Below, piece by piece: positions 57,451-64,000 of a stretch of DNA of 64,000 nt. A program made the translations under genes and the position numbers. Where the stretch lies: NCBI GenBank assembly GCA_947576945.1, contig CANPTH010000009.1, forward strand, positions 19,352-83,351, given 5' to 3'. The DNA comes from an uncultured Lachnospiraceae bacterium. Its GTDB lineage: Bacteria > Bacillota > Clostridia > Lachnospirales > Lachnospiraceae. Numbering within the stretch: position 1 is the stretch's first letter; each line of letters starts with the position of its first letter. A model generated the notes under the pieces. It saw only the letters and a program-made list of their open reading frames with translations, ran no database searches and was not told the DNA's origin.

Positions 57451-58647
57451 ATGAACGCGGATAGATTTGTGGTCGTGTATGAAAACGGCGTCCCTGCCGC
57501 CATCCTGCAGGAGGCGTTCCATGTCATACAGACGGACGAGGTCAATGCGGAAAGCACACTGGAATTTGAACTGTATTTCACAGACCCCAAGCGGGGGTTT
57601 GTGAAGAACCAGGCGGAGGTGCGCCTGGGCGGGCAGGCATACAAGGTCAAGACGGTGACGGACAAAAAGGAATCCGGCGCGGGCAAGATCACTTCCGTCT
57701 ATGCGGAGAACCTTTATTATGACCTTGCGAGGGCGGCGAGGCTGGAAACGGCAGTCTTTGACGTGGTGAAAGCCGGGAGCGCCATGAGGTTCGCATTGCA
57801 GAACACCTCCTGGGATATCGGCATCGTTGGGATCAGTGCCACAAGGTCTTTTGAGAGTGATGCGGATAACCCGCTGGCGCTGCTCCAGCTCATCGCGGAT
57901 GTGTATCACGGGGAGCTGGTATTCCATCCCGTGGAGAAGACGGTTGACCTGGTGAAACAGACAGGCGGCGACAATGGCATGGTGTTCCATTTCAAAAAGA
58001 ACATGAAGTCCATCGAGCGGACGGTCAGCACCACATCCCTCATCACGAGGCTCTATGCCTTCGGGAAGGACGGCATGACCTTTGCCTCCGTCAATGGCGG
58101 GCTTTCCTATGTGGAGGATCACTCCTATACGGACGAATTACTCATCGGGAGTCTGGACTGCAGCAATTTCACATCCGCGGAGGATATGCTCGCCTATGCG
58201 AAGATGCGGGCAGCGGACTACTGTAAGCCGAATTATTCCTACCGGCTGTCCGTCCTGTATCTGCAGGACCTTGCAGGCCATGGACATGAGAGATACGGCC
58301 TTGGCGATGTGGTGCGAGTGGTGGATGAGGAGCTCGGTCTGGATATCCGTACACGGATCGTCCGCATGGAGAAGGACATCCTGGAGCCGTGGAACACGGT
58401 GGCGGAGCTTTCCACCACCATCGGGACGCTGTCCCTGGACAGCGGCTTTGTGCAGGACGCCATCGACAGCGTGGTGAAGTCCTTTGTCGCGCCAAGGCTC
58501 GTGCAGGCGACCATCGACACGGCGCGCGGGGAAGTCAATGCCATGTACGAGCTTGGCGTGCCTGTGAGGTACCGGTATGAGGAGACGCCGGATGGCATCA
58601 TCTTCACGCACCCGGACGGGCTCACCTGCGAAATAAAAGTGATCTGA
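57451..58647 (+). CDS. Phage tail protein (Tal-like minor structural protein)
   Basis: Position after Dit; YGLGDVVRVVDEELGLDIRTRIVRMEKDILEPWNTVAELS. Confidence 0.85.
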   Translation: MNADRFVVVYENGVPAAILQEAFHVIQTDEVNAESTLEFELYFTDPKRGFVKNQAEVRLGGQAYKVKTVTDKKESGAGKITSVYAENLYYDLARAARLETAVFDVVKAGSAMRFALQNTSWDIGIVGISATRSFESDADNPLALLQLIADVYHGELVFHPVEKTVDLVKQTGGDNGMVFHFKKNMKSIERTVSTTSLITRLYAFGKDGMTFASVNGGLSYVEDHSYTDELLIGSLDCSNFTSAEDMLAYAKMRAADYCKPNYSYRLSVLYLQDLAGHGHERYGLGDVVRVVDEELGLDIRTRIVRMEKDILEPWNTVAELSTTIGTLSLDSGFVQDAIDSVVKSFVAPRLVQATIDTARGEVNAMYELGVPVRYRYEETPDGIIFTHPDGLTCEIKVI

Positions 58648-58658
58648 GGAGGGATATC

Positions 58659-59066
58659 ATGGCGCTTACGAAACAGGGCAGGATCAGCCTGGTGGAGATG
58701 GCGATGAAGAAGGTCAATGTCGTGCCGTATGAGGAGAACCAGGTGGCATTTGGCACAAACGTGAAGCCGGTGGAACTTTCAGCCAATGATACGGCTGTCT
58801 GTGACTGTTATATCAATGTGGTGAATGAAGACCGCACCTGCCATGTCGGGTTCTCCGCAGTTCTTTCCCACGCCGTAAAGTCAGAGTTTTACCTGGAGGT
58901 GGACGGTTCGGAGCGGGCGAAAAAGTATCCCAATGCAAACGCCACCATGCAGTTCATGGACTTCTTCCTGCTCGGTGTCGGGCTGCACCACATCTGCGTG
59001 AAAGCGAGAGCGGAAAGCCCTGCGGCCATCGCACCCAGGGAAGCAAGGCTTGGGGTGTACCTTTAG
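58659..59066 (+). CDS. Phage tail hypothetical protein
   Basis: Intact ORF in the tail operon, RBS GGAGGG. Confidence 0.75.
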   Translation: MALTKQGRISLVEMAMKKVNVVPYEENQVAFGTNVKPVELSANDTAVCDCYINVVNEDRTCHVGFSAVLSHAVKSEFYLEVDGSERAKKYPNANATMQFMDFFLLGVGLHHICVKARAESPAAIAPREARLGVYL

Positions 59067-61620
59067 CTACCCGAAGCTGGAATATGAGATGGCAGGAATT
59101 GTGGAGGAAGGCGGGCGTTTCATTCTGGATAAGCAGTATCGGCAGCCGGCCCCGTTCATGATCTATTACGGGATGCTCCAGTATTCGGGGCTGACGGATT
59201 ATTCCGTCTACAGCATCCTGGTGTCGGCGGACGATACGGCGGACGAGGTGGCAAAGGCCCGTGCCTGCGGGACGAAGATCTTCCAGTACATCCCGTTTGG
59301 GAGCCGCTTCAACACGAGGGATTTCCTGTCGGAGATAAAATCCACCATCAGCGCCCTCGCCTCCAACGGGCTTGCGGACGGCATCTTCCTGGATGAGTGC
59401 GAGGTCGGCTATTGGGGCGACTATTACGAGGATGAGGAGATGGCATCCGTTTTCGAGTCCGGGCTGAAAGAGGTGTGCGGCTACTGCCGCAGCCTTGGGC
59501 TGGAATCCCTGGTCAACGGCGTGTCGGCGTATTCCGATTTTGGGGACTACTTCCTGTGGGAGTCCTTTTCCGGCTACTGGAACACCAACAAGGTCAACTG
59601 GAACGGCATAGGGCGCGGGCAGCGGACGGTGAACGCGGACACCACGGTGGAATACACCTACCCGTTCTCCGACTGGAGCATGACGGGAAGCCTGAAGATT
59701 AAAGACGGCATGGTGGTGGACGGCACGGAGGGGACGATGTCCATCACCCTGGATATGTCACGCCTTATTCTTTCTAAGGAACAAAAGGAAGTGTATCCGT
59801 GGGTATATTTCGAGTGGTTCGGCAGCGGCGCGGATGATTATTCTCTGGAGATTTACGCTTTTGTAGGTAACTCATGGCCGTACAGCAAAGACACATGGGA
59901 GGAACTGCCGAAGCTGTGGAAGGGGGAGCCTGCGAGCTGGAACGGCATCAACAAGGAGACGCGCTACCTCCGGCTGGAGCTTCGTTTCAAGGGGGCGGCC
60001 GCCCTACGGATGGAGCGGTGCTTCATCGCCTATGATTATGTGTACCCGTATTATGACATGACGCAGCCGAATGGAGCAGCGGACACGAATCCCCGGTACT
60101 GGAACTATAACATGGCGCAGTGCGAGTACCTGTGGCAGAAGAAATCCCATGTGATCTGCCACTGCTACGGGACGCCAAAAGACACAAAAAGGATGATGTA
60201 CACCTTTGCCGCGTATAAGACATTCGGGTTCTATGCCTGGGACTATACCCATCCGCTCCACCAGGTCATCCGTTATACGGATATCCTTGATGACCCGTTC
60301 GGTGCATTCCTAAAAAGGGAGAAGCTGGGCAATGGGAAATACAGAGGGATGTTTACGGGCTGTGACACGGTCATCGATGTTGGTAAAAATACTTATTCTG
60401 TCATACGGAATGAGCCGGATTACTGGTTCGACCGGGGGCTGGATGCTTTTGAGGATATCGATCTGGTCTACACCAATCCGATGTCCTTCACGCGCCATGT
60501 ATTTTTAATGCAGGCGGAGATCCCGGACGGGGAGCGGATACCGGGGCTTTCGGACGGATGGTATGTTACAAACGTGATCGAGCCGTACTACCAGTATGAT
60601 GAGGAAGGGAAGCTCATAGAGGACGATTATGTATATACCGTGCAGTATTACCCGCTCCTGAAGGACAGCCTGAATATCCGAAAAGTATGGGTATTTGACG
60701 ATATCTTTTACTTTTATTTCGGCATGAAGTTCAAAGGGAAGGTGGACTTCCTTGCGGATAAGCCGGACCGGTACTATGTCTACATCGGTTCGGAGGAGCT
60801 GGACTATGGGTTTAAGGGGGAATGGTACGACGCGCCGTTCAAGTCGCAGTTCATGATATACAACCAGTCCCTTTTCAAGTGGGACAGCACGGCGGAGGAC
60901 GAGCGGGATTACACCAATTTCCATTATATCGGGAATGCCTTCTTAAGTTACGAGCTGACAGAAGGTGGCACGATGCTTACCTACACGCTGAAGAAATCCG
61001 TCCTGGGCGAAGCGAGCAGGCTTCATATGTGCTTCTTTTTCGTGGCGGAGCAGACCTCGGATAATTTTGTGGCGCTCATCCCCAGTGAAGGCATCGACAT
61101 CACAGTTGACCCGGTGGGGTTCCCAAATAGGGTGCGGTACACGCAGAAGAAATTCGGCCTGTACAGTCCGCACGGTTATTACCTTTCCGAAGAGATCAGG
61201 TTCCGGGAGCCGGTAAAAGGGGCGCTGCTGCAATGCCTCGCTTCCGCCGGGGAAGGCACGGAGGTGAAGCTGTTCGCCAGGGTGAAAGAGAGAGGGAAGG
61301 AAGGTTTCAATGATTTTGAAAAGGCGGCAGGGCTTATCTACCAGACGGATAAAAACATCACGCACATCCAGTATGCGGTAGCGCTGAACACCACGGACGG
61401 AAAGAAGACCCCGTCCTTTACGGATGTCCGCATCACACCGGGAAACGAGCTTCCTCCAGAGCAATATACAGAGAAAACGGCATCCGCTTATCTGGCGGTC
61501 ATGGTTTCGGAGAAAGTCTGCTATGAGCATGGGGAAAAGAATGGGCCGAGCGACTACAGGCATGCGGCATCCTATTATTTTGCGTCCGCACAGATGGAAC
61601 GGGTCAGCTATGAACATTAA
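59050..61620 (+). CDS. Phage tail-associated glycoside hydrolase-like protein (TIM-barrel/spherulin-4-like N-terminus)
   Basis: MIYYGMLQYSG..., GTKIFQYIPFGSRFNTRDFLSEIKSTISALASNGLADGIFLDECEVGYWGDYYEDEE; TTG 59050 or ATG 59089 start. Confidence 0.7.
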   Translation: MGCTFSYPKLEYEMAGIVEEGGRFILDKQYRQPAPFMIYYGMLQYSGLTDYSVYSILVSADDTADEVAKARACGTKIFQYIPFGSRFNTRDFLSEIKSTISALASNGLADGIFLDECEVGYWGDYYEDEEMASVFESGLKEVCGYCRSLGLESLVNGVSAYSDFGDYFLWESFSGYWNTNKVNWNGIGRGQRTVNADTTVEYTYPFSDWSMTGSLKIKDGMVVDGTEGTMSITLDMSRLILSKEQKEVYPWVYFEWFGSGADDYSLEIYAFVGNSWPYSKDTWEELPKLWKGEPASWNGINKETRYLRLELRFKGAAALRMERCFIAYDYVYPYYDMTQPNGAADTNPRYWNYNMAQCEYLWQKKSHVICHCYGTPKDTKRMMYTFAAYKTFGFYAWDYTHPLHQVIRYTDILDDPFGAFLKREKLGNGKYRGMFTGCDTVIDVGKNTYSVIRNEPDYWFDRGLDAFEDIDLVYTNPMSFTRHVFLMQAEIPDGERIPGLSDGWYVTNVIEPYYQYDEEGKLIEDDYVYTVQYYPLLKDSLNIRKVWVFDDIFYFYFGMKFKGKVDFLADKPDRYYVYIGSEELDYGFKGEWYDAPFKSQFMIYNQSLFKWDSTAEDERDYTNFHYIGNAFLSYELTEGGTMLTYTLKKSVLGEASRLHMCFFFVAEQTSDNFVALIPSEGIDITVDPVGFPNRVRYTQKKFGLYSPHGYYLSEEIRFREPVKGALLQCLASAGEGTEVKLFARVKERGKEGFNDFEKAAGLIYQTDKNITHIQYAVALNTTDGKKTPSFTDVRITPGNELPPEQYTEKTASAYLAVMVSEKVCYEHGEKNGPSDYRHAASYYFASAQMERVSYEH

Positions 61621-61634
61621 GGAGGGAAAGAGAT

Positions 61635-62855
61635 ATGGGAGTTTGGAAAAGCGAGAGTACCGTGATCACGGATGCCGGGATGCAGCTTCTTGCTGACATT
61701 GCCGGAAAAGAGCCGCTGCGCCTTTCCAGGGCAGTGGCGGGGACGGATTATACAGCCCCTGCTGAACTGGCGAAAAAAACAGGCATCAGCCATGTGGCGA
61801 TGGACCTTAATTTTTCCGAGATCGGGAAGGATGAGAACCGGACAGCTTTTGTGGATGTGTACCTTGAGAATTCGTCCGTGACGGAGGCGTTCTACCACCA
61901 GCAGATCGGGCTCTATGCAAAGGACCTGTCGGGGAATGACGTCCTCTTTTTAGTGGCCCAGGCGGACAGCCCGGACTATATCCCGGTAAAGACCGCGCAC
62001 GTTTATATCACGCACAGGATATTCATGAAGTTCTCCGGCAATGCCCAGGTGGAGGTGTACGCGGACTTTTCCGGTGTCGTCACGCAGGAGACGCTCCGGG
62101 AAGCGCTGAAGAAAAAAGAAAATGCCTTTGACAAGAACAGCGCGTTCAACCGGAACTTCTCCGGGGAGGCATCGGACTATATGCCCCTGGGGAAAAAGGC
62201 GCATCCGGGCGGCTCGTCCTCTGTGGCGAGGGCGGACCATGTGCATCCCTTGGGGACGATGCTGAAATTTGCGGAGAATAACTGGGACAATGGCGGTATG
62301 ACGAACCTCCTGCCAGATACGAACCGCTGGGTGATGAGCAACGGGCGGACGCCGGATGTGTGGAGCGGTTATGCGTTCGAGGCAACATTTACATCCGCAT
62401 GGGAGGGTTTTTCCTGCTTTTTCGATTCGGATTTATTGGCGGTCATCAGGGGAAAGACCGTAAGATTCGGTGTGGGGCATTTGACCGGTGCATCCTCACG
62501 CCTGGAATTGATCGTGGATGGGAGCGTAGTCAATTATGTGCTTGCCTCCAAGACAGCGGTATCTGCAGAGGCATCAATCCCGTTAACGGCTGCGGAAGTA
62601 ACACTCCGAATTATTATTTTCTCCGCGGATGACCTGCACTGCGCGTTTGATGGGGTGTATCTCTATGATAAGGCAGAAGAGGAGGCGGCAAACGATGACG
62701 GAAAGGAGATATACCTGGCCGTAAGGAAGGTCCAACAAAAGAAACTTCCTTCCTCTGGGGTGAGCGGGACACTGTATATCACGGAGCGGGGTAACCTCTA
62801 CCTTGTCGGGGACGATGGGGCACTCATCCCGCTGGCCGGCAGCGAGGCCATATAA
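61635..62855 (+). CDS. Phage tail fiber/appendage protein
   Basis: WKSESTVITDAGMQLLADIAGKEPLRLSRAVAGTDY...; position before holin. Confidence 0.8.
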   Translation: MGVWKSESTVITDAGMQLLADIAGKEPLRLSRAVAGTDYTAPAELAKKTGISHVAMDLNFSEIGKDENRTAFVDVYLENSSVTEAFYHQQIGLYAKDLSGNDVLFLVAQADSPDYIPVKTAHVYITHRIFMKFSGNAQVEVYADFSGVVTQETLREALKKKENAFDKNSAFNRNFSGEASDYMPLGKKAHPGGSSSVARADHVHPLGTMLKFAENNWDNGGMTNLLPDTNRWVMSNGRTPDVWSGYAFEATFTSAWEGFSCFFDSDLLAVIRGKTVRFGVGHLTGASSRLELIVDGSVVNYVLASKTAVSAEASIPLTAAEVTLRIIIFSADDLHCAFDGVYLYDKAEEEAANDDGKEIYLAVRKVQQKKLPSSGVSGTLYITERGNLYLVGDDGALIPLAGSEAI

Positions 62856-62945
62856 AAACTTAATATTTCCATGGATACAGGGCTGTCCGCCGTTTGGCGG
62901 GCGGCCTTTTATCATACAAAAAATCTTTTCAAGGAGGGTTTCAAC

Positions 62946-63365
62946 ATGAAAGAATTCTGGAACACGATCCAACTCATCTTTACGGCCACCGGAGGGTGGC
63001 TCGGTTATTTCCTCGGCGGCTGTGACGGCCTGCTGTATGCGCTGGTCACTTTTGTCGTGGTGGATTACATCACGGGCGTGATGTGTGCGACCATCGACAA
63101 AAAGCTGTCCAGTGAAGTCGGCTTCAAAGGTATCTTCAAAAAGGTCCTGATCTTCCTGCTCATGGGGATCGCCAACATCCTCGATGTGCAGGTCATCGGC
63201 ACAGGCAGCGTCCTGCGGACGGCGATCATCTTTTTTTATATCTCCAACGAAGGCGTGAGCCTTCTGGAGAATGCCGCGCACCTTGGCCTGCCTGTTCCGG
63301 AGAAGCTGTGTGAGATTTTGGAGCAGCTCCACGACAGGGCGGAAAACGGGAAGGAGGACGAGTAA
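62946..63365 (+). CDS. Phage holin family protein
   Basis: TGGWLGYFLGGCDGLLYALVTFVVVDYITGVMCATIDKKLSSEVGFKGIFKKVLIFLLMGIANILD. Confidence 0.95.
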   Translation: MKEFWNTIQLIFTATGGWLGYFLGGCDGLLYALVTFVVVDYITGVMCATIDKKLSSEVGFKGIFKKVLIFLLMGIANILDVQVIGTGSVLRTAIIFFYISNEGVSLLENAAHLGLPVPEKLCEILEQLHDRAENGKEDE

Positions 63366-64000
63366 ATGAGACTGGTAGAAAGTATTCTGACAAGGAACCC
63401 CTGCTACACGGCAGGGAGGAAGATCACGGTAAAGGGGCTGATGCTCCATTCCGTGGGCTGCCCGCAGCCGAAGGCGTCCGTATTCATCAACTCATGGAAC
63501 AGCCCTGCGCATGACACATCCTGCGTCCACGGATTCATTGACGGGAACGATGGCACGGCTTACCAGACATTACCGTGGAACCACAGGGGATGGCACTGCG
63601 GCTCCGGCAGCAAGGGCAGCGGCAACAATACCCATATCGGGGTGGAAATGTGCGAACCGGCGTGTATCAAATACACATCAGGCAGCAATTTCACCTGCTC
63701 CGACACGGCCACGGCAAAGGCGGTGGCGAAAAGGACTTATGAGACGGCGGTGGAGCTGTTCGCCATGCTCTGTGAAAAGTACAGCCTTGACCCGCTTGCG
63801 GACGGCGTCATCATCAGCCACAAGGAAGGCTGTGCGAGGGGCATTGCCAGCAACCACGGCGACCCGGAGCATTTATGGACGCAGCTTGGCATGGGGTACA
63901 CCATGGACGGGTTCCGCAAGGCGGTGAAGGCGGCGATGGGCGGCGCATCCTCCGGTACAGGCGGATACACGAAGATCATGGGGAATGCCGTGGCAGCGGC
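63366..64000 (+). CDS. N-acetylmuramoyl-L-alanine amidase (endolysin), truncated by window end
   Basis: ATG at 63366 overlooked by the ORF track (no stop): MRLVESILTRNPCYTAGRKITVKGLMLHSVGCPQPKASVFINSWNSP...GNNTHIGVEMCEPACIKY...ISHKEGCARGIASNHGDPEHLW. Confidence 0.93.
   Translation, partial: MRLVESILTRNPCYTAGRKITVKGLMLHSVGCPQPKASVFINSWNSPAHDTSCVHGFIDGNDGTAYQTLPWNHRGWHCGSGSKGSGNNTHIGVEMCEPACIKYTSGSNFTCSDTATAKAVAKRTYETAVELFAMLCEKYSLDPLADGVIISHKEGCARGIASNHGDPEHLWTQLGMGYTMDGFRKAVKAAMGGASSGTGGYTKIMGNAVAA

Noticed and set aside
19354-64000. Phage integrase or tRNA attachment site
   Set aside because: Looked for but not found; no recombinase ORF and no tRNA gene recognised, so prophage ends remain undefined.

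Overview
The window appears to be a Clostridia (Lachnospiraceae-like) chromosome segment. The taxon is inferred from gene content, not tested. (1) 1-19.0 kb, host genes: 3' part of a fused cobA-hemD, hemB, hemL; a partial pseudaminic-acid/glycan cluster (pseB, pseC, GT2, PTPS-related membrane protein, pseG); a decayed Uma2 gene; a BlaI/BlaR1-type regulator-protease pair with an orphan protein and a lipoprotein downstream; a large GT-C-like membrane protein. (2) 19.4-27.1 kb, AT-richer defense-like island starting right after a truncated SAM-methyltransferase gene: vsr, a DpnII-like restriction endonuclease candidate, ParB/Srx-like protein, SNF2 ATPase, DUF3883 nuclease-like protein, and a convergent C5-MTase with an N-terminal DNA-binding-like extension. 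I cannot match this combination to a named defense system. (3) 27.2-64 kb, a siphovirus-type prophage (XRE/ImmA switch, replication, late regulator, HNH, terminase, MTases, HK97 head, tail with frameshifted chaperone, tail glycosidase-like protein, holin, amidase) running off the right edge. No integrase is visible. Best non-coding observations: paired promoter/operators flanking the blaI-blaR1 operon; paired TACGC-N6-GCGTA operators flanking the XRE-ImmA operon; a three-stem leader RNA that sequesters a Shine-Dalgarno; a hairpin-rich RNA candidate at 4.1-4.27 kb; three 10-bp phased repeats at a putative late promoter; a nucleotidyltransferase moron; and a phage C5-MTase with about nine reiterated motif-IX-like repeats. 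All domain calls come from reading the translations; no database search was run.
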